NCBI GenBank assembly: GCA_003330885.1
Contig: CP030277.1
Span: 1,364,001 to 1,428,000, forward strand
Reading direction: 5' to 3'
Length of the DNA: 64,000 bases
Origin: Rhodobiaceae bacterium
GTDB lineage: Bacteria; Pseudomonadota; Alphaproteobacteria; Parvibaculales; Parvibaculaceae
Notes under the pieces: generated by a model
Seen by the model: the letters and a program-made list of their open reading frames with translations, nothing else
The model's database searches: none
What the model was told of the DNA's origin: nothing
In this document: in pieces, positions 1 through 9,264 of the stretch
Layout of the letters: each line of letters starts with the position of its first letter
How positions within the stretch are numbered: the stretch's first letter is position 1
Program-made: the position numbers and the translations under genes

Positions 1-1352
1 GACGCTTGCTCGCCGCCCATCACAGAGATACGGGAGTTTGGCCACATGAAAAGGAAGCGCGGCGAATAGGCCCGGCCACACATGCCGTAATTGCCAGCAC
101 CATAGGAGCCACCGATCACCACGGTGATCTTAGGCACCTGGGCCGTGGCGACGGCGGTCACAAGCTTCGCACCATCTTTGGCAATACCGCCCGCCTCATA
201 TTCCCGGCCCACCATGAAGCCCGCAATATTCTGCAGGAACAGAAGTGGTACTTTGCGTTGGCAGCAAAGCTCGATGAAGTGGGCGCCTTTCAGCGCAGAT
301 TCTGAGAAGAGAATGCCGTTATTGGCCACAATGCCCACGGGCATCCCATGAATATGGGCAAAGCCCGTAACCAGTGTCTCACCGTAGAGCGGCTTGAATT
401 CGTCAAAGTCGGAGCCGTCCACAAGGCGGGCAATCACTTCGCGCACATCATATTGAACCGCGAGCGAGGATGGCACGACCCCATCGAGCTCAGCCGGGTC
501 ATAGAGCGGCTCTTGCGGGTCCTGCAGTTTGACTTGCGGCTCTTTGCGACGATTGAGCGTACCTGCAATCTGCCGCATCAGCGCCAACGCATGATCATCA
601 TCGAGTGCATAATGGTCTGTGACCCCGCTGGTGCGCGAATGAACGTCCGCGCCGCCTAAGTCTTCAGCACTCACCACCTCGCCGGTCGCCGCCTTCACCA
701 GCGGCGGACCGCCAAGGAAGATTGTCCCCTGCTCTTTCACAATGATGTTCTCATCCGACATGGCAGGCACATAGGCCCCGCCAGCGGTACATGAGCCCAT
801 CACGATGGAAAGCTGTGGAATGCCCTTCGCAGACATATTCGCTTGATTATAGAAAATCCGGCCAAAATGGGTTTTGTCGGGAAAGATATCTGCCTGGTTC
901 GGAAGGTTCGCACCGCCAGAATCCACCAAATAGATACAGGGCAGATTGTTTTCCAACGCGACTTCCTGTGCCCGAAGATGCTTCTTCACCGTCTCCGGAT
1001 AATAGGTCCCGCCTTTGATTGTCGCGTCGTTGCAGACGATCACACATTCCTGATCAGCAACCCGACCAATACCTGTGATGATGCCGGACCCGTGAATTTC
1101 ACCGCCATGCATCCCGTGGGCCGCCATGGGAGAGAGTTCGAGAAAAGGACTTCCTGCGTCCAGTAGGCCATAGACCCGATCACGCGGCAGCTTCTTGCCG
1201 CGAGAAACGTGCCGCGCCCGTGACTTTTCGTTGCCGCCGACGGCATGTTTGGCACGCTGTGCCTCCAGATCCGCCACCAGCTCAGTCATTGCTGCCTGGT
1301 TTTCTTTAAAACGGTCATCACGTGAGGAAACTTTGGTCTTCAGAACGGCCAT
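1..1352 (-). CDS. mccB: 3-methylcrotonyl-CoA carboxylase beta subunit (C-terminus cut by window edge)
   Basis: Carboxyltransferase subunit of the biotin enzyme that carboxylates 3-methylcrotonyl-CoA in leucine breakdown. I translated the minus strand from the ATG at 1352 and found an open frame of 450 codons running off the left edge; family members are about 535 residues, so roughly 85 are missing. Visible landmarks are the N-terminal stretch with RDRV, the substrate-binding segments [11 protein letters not shown] and [16 protein letters not shown], and [16 protein letters not shown] with MGGEQA near the edge; these fit MccB better than PccB. AGGGAG lies about 11 bases before the ATG. It follows the thiolase and isovaleryl-CoA dehydrogenase genes, which supports a leucine role. 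The biotin-carrying alpha subunit is not in view and may lie to the left. Confidence 0.93.
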   Translation of the reverse strand, partial: MAVLKTKVSSRDDRFKENQAAMTELVADLEAQRAKHAVGGNEKSRARHVSRGKKLPRDRVYGLLDAGSPFLELSPMAAHGMHGGEIHGSGIITGIGRVADQECVIVCNDATIKGGTYYPETVKKHLRAQEVALENNLPCIYLVDSGGANLPNQADIFPDKTHFGRIFYNQANMSAKGIPQLSIVMGSCTAGGAYVPAMSDENIIVKEQGTIFLGGPPLVKAATGEVVSAEDLGGADVHSRTSGVTDHYALDDDHALALMRQIAGTLNRRKEPQVKLQDPQEPLYDPAELDGVVPSSLAVQYDVREVIARLVDGSDFDEFKPLYGETLVTGFAHIHGMPVGIVANNGILFSESALKGAHFIELCCQRKVPLLFLQNIAGFMVGREYEAGGIAKDGAKLVTAVATAQVPKITVVIGGSYGAGNYGMCGRAYSPRFLFMWPNSRISVMGGEQA

Positions 1353-1498
1353 GCGCCGCGCACTCCCTAGGTTTTTCTTCTTTTATGCTGTGGAGAATAA
1401 GGCGCCTGCCTGCAATGCCAAGTGGTTTCTGGCCCATCGCCCCGCGACAAATAACCCGGGGCATTCAATGACTTAGAAAGTTCTCCTTAGGGACCGAT

Positions 1499-2695
1499 TC
1501 AAGCCGCGGGTCTTTCCAGCGCTACAGCAGTCGCCTCCCCACCACCAATACAGAGAGAGGCCACCCCTTTTGACACGCCCTTCTGCTCCATCGCATTGAG
1601 CAAAGTCACAATGATCCGCGCGCCAGACGCTCCAATTGGGTGTCCGAGCGCGCACGCGCCGCCATAGATGTTGACCCGCTCATGGTCAAGATCGAGCTCT
1701 TGCATCGCAGCCATCGCCACCACAGCGAACGCTTCATTGATCTCATAGAGATCCACATCACCTGCCGACCAGCCGACCTGCTCCAATAGCTTGCCCATTG
1801 CACCCACGGGTGCTGTCGTGAACCAGGCAGGCGCCTGAGCGTGCATCGCCTGCCCCTTGATCACGGCCAAAGGGGCCAGCCCGCGCCGGTCCGCTTCTGA
1901 GCGACGCATCATAACGAGGGCTGCAGCACCATCCGAGATCGAAGATGAGTTTGCCGCTGTCACCGTTCCATCAGGAGCAAAGGCGGGCTTCAACGTCGGG
2001 ATCTTATCGGGCTGCGCAGATAAAGGCTGCTCGTCCTGTTCAACCACAATTTCCCCTTTGCGCCCTTTGATCGTCACCGGAACGATCTCGGGTGCTAAAG
2101 TGCCATCCTCCGTCGCTGCTTTTGAGCGCGCCAGAGAGGTCAGCGCGTAGTCGTCCTGCGCCTCACGCGAAAACTGATAATGCTGGGCGGTATCTTCAGC
2201 ATAGGTGCCCATCAAACGTCCCTCGTAGGCATCCTCCAGCCCATCAAGAAACATATGGTCCTTTGCTGCCCCATGACCAAGCCGCATGCCGCCGCGTGCA
2301 TTGGGCAACAGGTAGGGTGCGTTGCTCATGCTTTCCATGCCACCCGCAACAGCAACGCTCGCACGTCCCATCGCCAACGCATCAGCTGCCAGCATCACGG
2401 TCTTCATGCCCGAACCGCAGACCTTGTTGATTGTCGTCGCAGGCACGCTCTGCTCAAGACCACCGCGAAGCGCAGCCTGACGCGCAGGCGCCTGCCCCAC
2501 ACCAGCAGGCAGAACGCACCCCATGAAGACTTCATCTACCTCGCCCGCGCCCAGAGAGGCCCGTTCAACTGCGCCGGAAAGCGCCCGAGCCCCAAGCTCA
2601 GGACCAGATATAGCGGCTAACGCGCCTTGAAATCCACCCAACGGTGTCCGTGCGGCACTGACGATCACAATCGGATCTTTTTCCAAATCACTCAT
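1499..2695 (-). CDS. acetyl-CoA acetyltransferase (thiolase)
   Basis: Thiolase of 398 residues, probably cleaving or forming acetoacetyl-CoA in the cytoplasm. The acyl-accepting cysteine is C93 in NKVCGSGMKT; the C-terminal half has the His motif GHPIGASGAR and the second active-site cysteine in SLCIGGGEA. An in-frame ATG exists at 2713, but the ATG at 2695 has AGGGAGAG at the right distance and gives the usual N-terminus (IVSAARTPLGGF), so I chose it. It lies between isovaleryl-CoA dehydrogenase and mccB, so it may handle the acetoacetate/acetyl-CoA end of leucine breakdown. Other thiolase substrates cannot be excluded. Confidence 0.9.
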   Translation of the reverse strand: MSDLEKDPIVIVSAARTPLGGFQGALAAISGPELGARALSGAVERASLGAGEVDEVFMGCVLPAGVGQAPARQAALRGGLEQSVPATTINKVCGSGMKTVMLAADALAMGRASVAVAGGMESMSNAPYLLPNARGGMRLGHGAAKDHMFLDGLEDAYEGRLMGTYAEDTAQHYQFSREAQDDYALTSLARSKAATEDGTLAPEIVPVTIKGRKGEIVVEQDEQPLSAQPDKIPTLKPAFAPDGTVTAANSSSISDGAAALVMMRRSEADRRGLAPLAVIKGQAMHAQAPAWFTTAPVGAMGKLLEQVGWSAGDVDLYEINEAFAVVAMAAMQELDLDHERVNIYGGACALGHPIGASGARIIVTLLNAMEQKGVSKGVASLCIGGGEATAVALERPAA

Positions 2696-2783
2696 CACTC
2701 TCTCCCTGAGCATTTCCAGCTGAAGTTGCAGACTTCAGCGTCCGGAAAGGCGTCTGACTATGTTTTCATTCGCCTGTTTCAAA

Positions 2784-3956
2784 TCAGGCTGTCTCGTTAA
2801 ACAGTTCGCGGCCAATTAACATGCGCCGTATTTCGCTGGTGCCAGCTCCAATTTCATAGAGCTTCGCGTCGCGCAATAGCCGCCCTGTTTCATATTCATT
2901 GATATACCCATTGCCACCGAGCGCCTGGATTGCTTCCAGCGCCATCCAAGTTGCCTTCTCAGCTGAATAGAGAATGGCACCCGCAGCATCTTTCCGCGCA
3001 GTCTCGTCCCGGTCACAGGCTTTCGCTACAGCATATACATAGGCCCTACAGGCATTCATGGTCGTGTACATGTCGGCCATTTTTCCCTGCATCAGCTGGA
3101 ACATGCCGATGGGCGTATCGAACTGTTTGCGCTCATGGACATAGGGCAACACAACATCCATCGCCGCTTGCATAATGCCGAGCGGGCCACCTGAAAGCAC
3201 CGTGCGCTCATAATCGAGCCCACTCATCAAAACGCGAACACCATTATTGACGCCGCCCATGACGTTTTCTTCCGGAACTTCACAATCTTCAAATACCAGC
3301 TCACACGTACTCGAACCCCGCATACCCAGCTTGTCTAGTTTCTGCGCTGTCGAGAAGCCTTTAAATCCGCGTTCGATCAGGAAAGCTGTAATGCCCTTAG
3401 GTCCAGCATCTGCATCTGTCTTCGCATAAACCACAAGCGTGTCAGCATCTGGCCCATTCGTGATCCACATCTTGTTGCCATTGAGGACGTAGTGGTCACC
3501 CTTCTTGTCAGCCCGGAGCTTCATGGAAACGACGTCAGACCCAGCGCCTGGCTCGCTCATAGCAAGCGAGCCGACATGCTCACCGCTCATTAGCTTTGGT
3601 AGATATTTGTCTTTTTGCTCTTGTGTAGCCCAGCGCCGAATTTGGTTCACACACAGGTTTGAGTGTGCGCCATATGAAAGACCAACCGAGGCAGAGCCGC
3701 GCGAGATTTCTTCCATCGCGACCGTATGGGCGAGATAGCCAAGCCCAGACCCGCCGTCCTTTTCCTCCACCGTCAGGCCAAGCAGTCCCAGTTCACCCAT
3801 TTGCGGCCAAAGATCACGAGGAAACTCATTCGTTGAATCAATCTCCGCCGCACGTGGCGCAATTTTGTCAGCCGTGAACGAGCGAACCGTGTCGCGGATC
3901 ATGTCGACGGTTTCGCCAAGGTCAAAATTGAGAGTGGGATAATCGTTAGGGATCAT
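2784..3956 (-). CDS. ivd: isovaleryl-CoA dehydrogenase
   Basis: FAD-dependent acyl-CoA dehydrogenase of 390 residues, oxidising isovaleryl-CoA to 3-methylcrotonyl-CoA, the substrate of the carboxylase encoded two genes downstream. Family landmarks are [42 protein letters not shown] (containing the glutamate used as catalytic base in isovaleryl-CoA dehydrogenases) and the C-terminal [20 protein letters not shown], followed by [16 protein letters not shown] precedes the ATG. Only 9 bases separate it from the kelch gene upstream, so the two are probably cotranscribed. The position of the glutamate and the mccB neighbour argue for isovaleryl- over butyryl-CoA dehydrogenase. Confidence 0.93.
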   Translation of the reverse strand: MIPNDYPTLNFDLGETVDMIRDTVRSFTADKIAPRAAEIDSTNEFPRDLWPQMGELGLLGLTVEEKDGGSGLGYLAHTVAMEEISRGSASVGLSYGAHSNLCVNQIRRWATQEQKDKYLPKLMSGEHVGSLAMSEPGAGSDVVSMKLRADKKGDHYVLNGNKMWITNGPDADTLVVYAKTDADAGPKGITAFLIERGFKGFSTAQKLDKLGMRGSSTCELVFEDCEVPEENVMGGVNNGVRVLMSGLDYERTVLSGGPLGIMQAAMDVVLPYVHERKQFDTPIGMFQLMQGKMADMYTTMNACRAYVYAVAKACDRDETARKDAAGAILYSAEKATWMALEAIQALGGNGYINEYETGRLLRDAKLYEIGAGTSEIRRMLIGRELFNETA

Positions 3957-3965
3957 AAAACTTCC

Positions 3966-4910
3966 TTAGGGTCTATAGATGCTGACCAGATCAGAAACAG
4001 TGAAGACGGTGTACACACCCGGACCGGTGGCCCCACCAATCGCGTACAACCGGCCTTCGGAGACAGCAACCGCTGCCCCATGACGAGGGGTTGCAAGCGG
4101 CTCAGCACTCTCCCACCCCGTTCCAGCGCTGTTGAGCACATTATGTTCGCTGAACGTACGAGGAGGCGACACTTGCTCTCCACCGACAACATGGATGCGC
4201 CCATCTAACACCGCCGCACCAATACCAGCACGCGCTTCAGGCAATGCAGGTCCCCGGCGCCACTTCCCCGATGATGGATCAAGTATATCCACTCGAGCGG
4301 ATGGCGATCCATTTGGGTTACGTCCACCAATGGCATAGATCTCACCGGCATGGACCGTAAGTGCCAAAGCAGACCGTTCTGTAGGAAGAGCCGCAGACTG
4401 GACGCTCCATTCATCTACCATCGGGTCGAATACAAACACACGATTGGCTCGGGGCCCGACACCGCCAACGACATAGAGCTTGCCATTGACCCCAACCATC
4501 TCATGCCAAGCGCGGGCACCCGGCATATCCGGACCTCGGACCCAGACCCCTACGGCAGGATCAAATTGATACAACGCGGCATTATCCGGTCCTGGACTCT
4601 CTGCAGTGTAGCCGCCGCTCACGTAGAGCCGCCCGTTGATCGACGCCATTGCAGCCTGTTGAAGTCCGAGTGGTAAAGCAGGAAGCGCCCGCCAGATATC
4701 GCCAATCGTGTCATAGGCATCAACGGAGGAGACCGGCTTACTGATACCCGCTCCGCCCGCGATGTAAATCTCTTCACCCAAAAGAGCGGACGCTGCAAAC
4801 GCACGTCCCGACGAGCTTGGCGCCCCCTCGGTCCACGCACCGGCCGCTGCTGGAACAGCCAGGGTAGACATCAGTCCTGCAAACATCCAACTCCGAAACA
4901 CTTTAAGCAT
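3966..4910 (-). CDS. secreted kelch-repeat protein
   Basis: Protein of 314 residues with a signal peptide (basic start, hydrophobic MFAGLMSTLAVPAAAGA, likely cleaved near residue 24). The mature part is a string of about five or six kelch units of roughly 47 residues, recognisable by repeated double glycines followed by a hydrophobic residue and a tryptophan about 15 residues on (IYAIGGRNPNGS, LYVSGGYT, LYVVGGVG, IHVVGGEQ, LYAIGGATG). This predicts a single beta-propeller in the periplasm or outside. No catalytic motif is visible; kelch propellers usually bind a partner or a sugar. It lies 27 bases after mgtE and 9 before ivd. A role in either pathway is not obvious. Confidence 0.85.
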   Translation of the reverse strand: MLKVFRSWMFAGLMSTLAVPAAAGAWTEGAPSSSGRAFAASALLGEEIYIAGGAGISKPVSSVDAYDTIGDIWRALPALPLGLQQAAMASINGRLYVSGGYTAESPGPDNAALYQFDPAVGVWVRGPDMPGARAWHEMVGVNGKLYVVGGVGPRANRVFVFDPMVDEWSVQSAALPTERSALALTVHAGEIYAIGGRNPNGSPSARVDILDPSSGKWRRGPALPEARAGIGAAVLDGRIHVVGGEQVSPPRTFSEHNVLNSAGTGWESAEPLATPRHGAAVAVSEGRLYAIGGATGPGVYTVFTVSDLVSIYRP

Positions 4911-4937
4911 GAGGTACCTTTCTAAGAAAACTCACCC

Positions 4938-6323
4938 CTACAACAACACAATCGCTGCCAAACCTAAGAACGCGAAAAAACCAACCACATCCGTGACCGT
5001 CGTCACGAAAACGCTGGAGGCAACCGCCGGATCAATCCCAAATCTATCAAGGCCCAGTGGCACTAGAATACCCGCAAGGCCCGCCATGATCATGTTAATC
5101 ACCATGGCTGCGGCAAGCACGCCCCCGAGAAGCAAATCCTGAAACCATAATGCGCCAACAGCACCCATCAGGATTGCAAACAGGACCCCATTCAAAAATC
5201 CGACAAGTACTTCGCGCGTAATAATCCGGCTTGTATTGAGCGGCACCAGATCCCGCGTTGCCAGTGCTCGGACGGCGACGGTCATGGTCTGCGTCCCAGC
5301 ATTTCCACCCATTGATGCAACTATCGGCATCAGGACGGCAAGCGCCACCATCGATTGAATCGTGCCTTCAAACATCGCGATGACGACCGACGCCAAAATC
5401 GCCGTGAGTAAATTGACAAAGAGCCATGAGAAACGATTGCGCGTCGTTTCCACAACTGTATCGGACACACTTTCCTCAGAAACGATACCACCCAGGCGGC
5501 GAATATCTTCACTCGCTTCATCGGCAATAACGGCAACAACATCATCCACCGTGACCACACCAACCAACCGCTCATTCTCGTCAACGACAGCAGCGGAGAT
5601 CAGGTCATATTTCTCAAACTGCAGCGCCACGTCTTCCTGGTCGGTCTCGGCAGGTATGAGCGTTTGCTCCACATCCATCATGTCTTCTATGTGGACCGGT
5701 CTCTTGGTCCGCATAACTCTAGACAGAGGCACGGTCCCTATAGGCCGGTAAGAAGGATCGACCACGAAGATCTCGTAGAACTCATCCGGCAAGTCCTGGG
5801 CTTCCCGGAGATAGTCAATGGTCTGCCCCACATCCCAAAAAGGCGGTACAGCGACAAGGTCGCGCTGCATAATCCGACCGGCACTATCCTCAGGATATTC
5901 GAGCGAGCGCTCAATTGCGGCGCGTTCTTGCGCAGGAACCTGATCGAGCACTTCGCGTTGCTCTTCAGCAGGCATGTCTTCGAGAATGTAGACCGCGTCA
6001 TCAGAGTCCATTTCCTGGACAGCCGCGGCAATATCTTCTGGCGCCATGAGCTCAATGACGTCATCACGCACCGCTTCTTCGAGCTCACTTAGAACATCAG
6101 GTTCAAGATCAGAGCCAAGCGCCTGCACCAAAGCTCTGAGTTCATCCGACCGGACCAGCTCCAAAAGTTCTGCCTGGTCAGCAGGCCGCAGCGGCATCAC
6201 CAACGACCGGACAACCTCTTCATCACCCCGATCCAGCGCACGAACGATCTCGCGCACAAAGGAGGGTGTCAGCGGCGTATCCCACTCCTCTGTATGGCCG
6301 GAAAGCTGTGTCGTATCTGTCAC
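4938..6323 (-). CDS. mgtE: magnesium transporter MgtE
   Basis: Inner-membrane Mg2+ channel of about 461 residues. The order is the family order: N-terminal helical domain (DRGDEEVVRSLVMPLRPADQ onward), two CBS domains (around FFVVDPSYRPIGTVPLSRV-like and VVDENERLVGVVTVDDVV segments) and a C-terminal block of five membrane helices including MPIVASMGGNAGTQTM, which carries the conserved pore segment. The open frame continues upstream to 6503 across a tRNA terminator, so I place the start at the GTG at 6323, which has AGGGA about 10 bases upstream and gives a normal length. The N and CBS domains are known to sense Mg2+ and gate the pore. Confidence 0.9.
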   Translation of the reverse strand: MTDTTQLSGHTEEWDTPLTPSFVREIVRALDRGDEEVVRSLVMPLRPADQAELLELVRSDELRALVQALGSDLEPDVLSELEEAVRDDVIELMAPEDIAAAVQEMDSDDAVYILEDMPAEEQREVLDQVPAQERAAIERSLEYPEDSAGRIMQRDLVAVPPFWDVGQTIDYLREAQDLPDEFYEIFVVDPSYRPIGTVPLSRVMRTKRPVHIEDMMDVEQTLIPAETDQEDVALQFEKYDLISAAVVDENERLVGVVTVDDVVAVIADEASEDIRRLGGIVSEESVSDTVVETTRNRFSWLFVNLLTAILASVVIAMFEGTIQSMVALAVLMPIVASMGGNAGTQTMTVAVRALATRDLVPLNTSRIITREVLVGFLNGVLFAILMGAVGALWFQDLLLGGVLAAAMVINMIMAGLAGILVPLGLDRFGIDPAVASSVFVTTVTDVVGFFAFLGLAAIVLL

Positions 6324-6470
6324 GTGAGCAATGTCCCTGAAAGAGCGCTGATCAGATGCCGTACAGGCGTGAAACCGACAAATAGTGCCCGATTCACCTG
6401 CTGGCGGAGTGTGCGCGAAACAAGCTCTATATGCTACCGCAGGCCCGACAGAACGGGCGAATTTCCACAA

Positions 6471-6498
6471 AAAAAGCCGAGGCGAACCCCGGCTTTTT
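6471..6498 (-). terminator. rho-independent terminator after tRNA-Leu
   Basis: On the minus strand a stem AAAAAGCCG/CGGCTTTTT, extended by GG/CC pairs, closes on a TTCG tetraloop and runs into further T residues. It starts about 9 bases after the tRNA-Leu CCA end and separates the tRNA from mgtE. Confidence 0.85.
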
Positions 6499-6506
6499 GT
6501 CAATCA

Positions 6507-6593
6507 TGGTGCGGACGAGAAGACTCGAACTTCCACGGGTTTTACCCCACAGCGACCTCAACGCTGCGCGTCTACCAATTCCGCCACGTCCGC
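6507..6593 (-). tRNA. tRNA-Leu (anticodon GAG)
   Basis: 87 bases including an encoded CCA. The acceptor stem is GCGGACG/CGTCCGC with discriminator A, the anticodon stem-loop is CAGCG-TTGAGGT-CGCTG, giving GAG (reads CUU/CUC), and there is a long class II variable arm followed by a T-arm with GTTCGAGTC. It is followed by its own terminator. Confidence 0.95.
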
Positions 6594-6708
6594 AAATCAC
6601 ATGACCGGTAGGAAGGCGCTCATGTAACAAATCAATGGCCTGTCGGCAAGCCTTCTCTTCGATCCAAACCCGCTTTTAATTATCTGAATTTGCTTGGGTT
6701 TTCAGCAA

Positions 6709-7521
6709 TTAAATGCCGTCGCCATCCATATTGATCGGTAAGTGGATGCCACACTCATCCTTGTCGCTGCCCTTCCAGCGGCCATCACGGTAATCACCAC
6801 CTTCAGGCACACGGTCGGTACAGGGCATGCACCCGATTGACCGGTAGCCATCCTTCACCAATGGGTGCTTAGGCAGCTTATTGTCGAGCAGATACTGATT
6901 TAGCTCATCCTCACCCCAAAATGACAATGGGTTGATTTTGAACCGGGTCGCCCCTTGGTGCTGCACACCGTCGACATCACGAACCGCCTCTTCCTCAATC
7001 GGATCCATCGTCGTGCGCGTTGATGTCTGGAAGCGCTTACGTCCTGTGATAGACGCTTTAAACGGTGCCAAAGCACGTTCAAGCGGCAGAACCTTCCGTA
7101 CGAAACAACAGGCGTCCTGATCCTGGTTCCACAAGCCCCCATGAGGGTCTTGCGCTTGCAGATCGGACGGCAATGGACCAATCGCCCGAAGATCGGTCAG
7201 GCCAAGCTTCTCCTGGAGTCGGTCGCGGTACCGCAAAGTCTCCCCGAAAAGCTTGCCTGTATTCAAAAAGATAACAGGCACGGTCGGGTCGATGTCAGCC
7301 ACCATATGCAGCAGAACAGCAGACTCAGCGCCAAACGAGGACACAACAGCGATCTCGCCAGGAAACTCCTTTTTGATCAGCGCCTCCAGCAGGGGGCCAC
7401 CGACCAGACCGGCATATTTCTCACGCAGGTCAAGCAGCTGAGCCGACGACACAGTTTCTGTGTCCATCATTGCCGGCCGTTCTTGTGCTTCCTTCAATTC
7501 AGCGACACTCATGACAGCCAT
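6709..7521 (-). CDS. cysH: assimilatory adenylylsulfate (APS) reductase, CysH family
   Basis: Reduces activated sulfate to sulfite with thioredoxin or glutaredoxin as electron donor. The protein has 270 residues. The adenylyl-binding loop is SSFGAESAVLL (about 61-71), with VPVIFLNTGKLFGET following. It carries the four iron-sulfur cysteines typical of the APS-using form (CC at 138-139, C231 and C234 in GCMPC) and the catalytic cysteine C257 in ECGIH. The presence of the [4Fe-4S] ligands argues for APS rather than PAPS as substrate. An ATG at 7512 is an alternative start. The start overlaps the end of the siroheme gene by 13 bases, so the two are probably translated together. The sulfite reductase gene itself is not nearby. 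Confidence 0.92.
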   Translation of the reverse strand: MAVMSVAELKEAQERPAMMDTETVSSAQLLDLREKYAGLVGGPLLEALIKKEFPGEIAVVSSFGAESAVLLHMVADIDPTVPVIFLNTGKLFGETLRYRDRLQEKLGLTDLRAIGPLPSDLQAQDPHGGLWNQDQDACCFVRKVLPLERALAPFKASITGRKRFQTSTRTTMDPIEEEAVRDVDGVQHQGATRFKINPLSFWGEDELNQYLLDNKLPKHPLVKDGYRSIGCMPCTDRVPEGGDYRDGRWKGSDKDECGIHLPINMDGDGI

Positions 7522-8066
7522 CCTTGTTGATCAATGAATGAATCGGTTTTTCGGGAAACTTCGTCAAGCGGCAGGCCTTCCGCCCGCCACCCCTGACGCA
7601 TCTCACCAACTTGTTCTAAATGTCTCGCCCATTCTGGCCCAAACAGCCCCTCAAGATGTCGCCGCAAACGCCGCGCCAGCCCTGGTGATTTGCCGCCAGT
7701 TGAGATTGTCATCGTGAGATCACCCCGGCGAACCATTGAAGGGACATGAAAATCACAGAGCGGCTTCACATCTTCAATATTGACCATCGCACCGAAAGCG
7801 CGGGCTCGACTAGCAAGATCCTGCCCCTCTGCTTCCGACAGACCAGCGCCAAAAACGAGACTGGCAGCTTCAAGCTCATCATCATCTGGCCGGTCACCAA
7901 ACAAACGCTGCCCTGCCCGCACCGTCAGTTCTTTGCAAGGCGCTGAGGAAAACACACGAACGGAAGCCTTGGCCGCATCCAGCAGCTCCAGACGGCGCAA
8001 AACCAGATCACCCTCTCCAACTAGGACGACCGTACCAGCGCTAGTATCGAATACGATTGGCAGCAT
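7509..8066 (-). CDS. precorrin-2 dehydrogenase/siroheme synthase N-terminal-like protein
   Basis: 185 residues resembling the N-terminal half of CysG, which turns precorrin-2 into sirohydrochlorin and inserts iron to make siroheme, the cofactor of sulfite reductase. Visible features are a beta-alpha-beta nucleotide-binding start (PIVFDTSAGTVVLVGEGDLVLRR), the segment VNIEDVKPLCDFHVPS, and the RGDLTMTISTGGKSPGLARRLR stretch typical of this fold, here quoted in part only. The usual ATDD segment that carries the catalytic aspartate in CysG reads FGAGLSEAEG here, so the chemistry may be altered. Its overlap with cysH supports a role in sulfate assimilation. No methyltransferase half is attached. 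Confidence 0.8.
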   Translation of the reverse strand: MLPIVFDTSAGTVVLVGEGDLVLRRLELLDAAKASVRVFSSAPCKELTVRAGQRLFGDRPDDDELEAASLVFGAGLSEAEGQDLASRARAFGAMVNIEDVKPLCDFHVPSMVRRGDLTMTISTGGKSPGLARRLRRHLEGLFGPEWARHLEQVGEMRQGWRAEGLPLDEVSRKTDSFIDQQGWLS

Positions 8067-8170
8067 TACGCCTACCTCCGAACCGGCACCTGAACTTCCA
8101 GGCAGCCTTTATTGTCCACAGAGATAGGCTGGAAATTAACAAATTTCAACCAGATAACGTGAAATAGATT

Positions 8171-8186
8171 ATATTACACATAATAT
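8171..8186. promoter_or_regulatory. perfect inverted repeat upstream of the siroheme/cysH pair
   Basis: ATATTA-CACA-TAATAT is a perfect 6-base inverted repeat with a 4-base spacer in an AT-rich stretch, about 105 bases before the siroheme gene start and just after the fliN stop. It could be an operator for a sulfur-responsive regulator; that is inference from position and symmetry only. Confidence 0.4.
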
Positions 8187-8243
8187 TCGGTATTTAAGAC
8201 AAGACGGTATCAACGCCGGCCTTTAAGCGCCAAAGCGCAAGTA

Positions 8244-8495
8244 TCAGGCTTTTTGGCGGATTGAACTTGCCTGATTGATCTTTTCTGTGATGGAGACCGC
8301 AATCCGATCTTCCTGGACGACAATTTCGCCCCGCGCGATTGGAACATTATTGGCCATAATCCAGACTTCGTCGTCCTGATGCGCGTCCAATTCAATGACG
8401 GCTCCCCGTCCCATCTTCAGAAGCTGATTGATGGGCATTTTCGAACGTCCTATGACGACCGACAGCTCAACATAAACTTTGTCTACAGCGTTCAC
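8244..8495 (-). CDS. fliN: flagellar motor switch protein FliN
   Basis: Small SpoA-domain protein, 83 residues from the GTG at 8495 (the frame is open to an ATG at 8540, giving 98). Core features match FliN: VELSVVIGRSKMPINQLLKMGRG at the start of the domain (quoted parts: VVIGRSKMPI, LLKMGRGAVIEL), then PIARGEIVVQED and a short charged end. FliN forms the lower ring of the flagellar C-ring and binds CheY-P and the export apparatus in other bacteria. TAGGAAC before the GTG decides the start. No other flagellar gene is visible nearby. It is divergent from lipB. Confidence 0.85.
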   Translation of the reverse strand: MNAVDKVYVELSVVIGRSKMPINQLLKMGRGAVIELDAHQDDEVWIMANNVPIARGEIVVQEDRIAVSITEKINQASSIRQKA

Positions 8496-8580
8496 TGATA
8501 GAGTTCCTATAACGAACAGAACAGGCGGGACATGCCCCACACTTGGATCAAAAGGCAGTTTTTCATGCTAGAGTTAGCGC

Positions 8581-9264
8581 ATGGTTAATCCCTTGAATAC
8601 AGCCAAAAAAACCGCCGTTCAACCGCTGGACTGGATTGTCTCCGACAGTTTGGTTCCCTACGCGGAAGCGCTCAGCTTCATGGAAAACCGGGCGGCGGAG
8701 ATAGCAGCGGGAACCGCAAATGAGTGTGTCTGGCTTCTAGAGCATCCGCCCACCTACACGGCAGGAACAAGCGCAAAGACTGAAGACCTTCTCGCACCAG
8801 AGCGGTTTCCGGTCTTCGAAACAGGCCGGGGCGGCCAATACACTTATCATGGGCCCGGTCAGCGTGTGGGCTATGTGATGCTGAACCTGAAGGAACGTGG
8901 ACCCGATGTGAGAGGTTTTGTCCGCAATCTGGAAGAATGGCTCATTCAGACCCTCGCCGCCTTCAATGTAAAGGGAGAACGGCGGGATGACCGCGTGGGC
9001 GTCTGGGTCCGGCGGCCCGATCTCGGCCCCTCAAAAGAGGACAAGATCGCTGCCATTGGGGTACGCGTCCGCAAGTGGGTGACGTTCCACGGGGTCAGCC
9101 TCAATATCAACCCAGATCTGGAACACTTCTCAGGTATTGTCCCCTGCGGTGTCTCAGAGCATGGCGTGACAAGCCTCGAAGATCTCGGACAGATCGTCTC
9201 AACCGCCGAAATCGATATGGTCATGAAGCGGAAATTCGAAGAGATTTTTCAGAGCGCTTCGTAA
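8581..9264 (+). CDS. lipB: lipoyl(octanoyl) transferase
   Basis: Moves octanoyl from acyl carrier protein to lipoyl domains of 2-oxoacid dehydrogenases and the glycine cleavage H protein, the first step of lipoate synthesis. The 227-residue protein has the [12 protein letters not shown] motif (83-94), K155 in [10 protein letters not shown] and C189 in [14 protein letters not shown], corresponding to the family's catalytic Lys/Cys pair. The ATG is preceded by a weak purine-rich stretch. The gene runs rightward, divergent from fliN, and its last 16 bases overlap the end of the next gene tail to tail. Confidence 0.95.
   Translation: MVNPLNTAKKTAVQPLDWIVSDSLVPYAEALSFMENRAAEIAAGTANECVWLLEHPPTYTAGTSAKTEDLLAPERFPVFETGRGGQYTYHGPGQRVGYVMLNLKERGPDVRGFVRNLEEWLIQTLAAFNVKGERRDDRVGVWVRRPDLGPSKEDKIAAIGVRVRKWVTFHGVSLNINPDLEHFSGIVPCGVSEHGVTSLEDLGQIVSTAEIDMVMKRKFEEIFQSAS

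Noticed and set aside
1434-1460. GCCCCG/CGGGGC hairpin between the thiolase and mccB genes
   Set aside because: No T-run, not near a stop codon; could not be assigned a role.
6324-6503. Longer N-terminus for MgtE
   Set aside because: The extra 60 codons run through a sequence adjoining the tRNA terminator and have no family similarity; the GTG at 6323 fits the ribosome site and family length.
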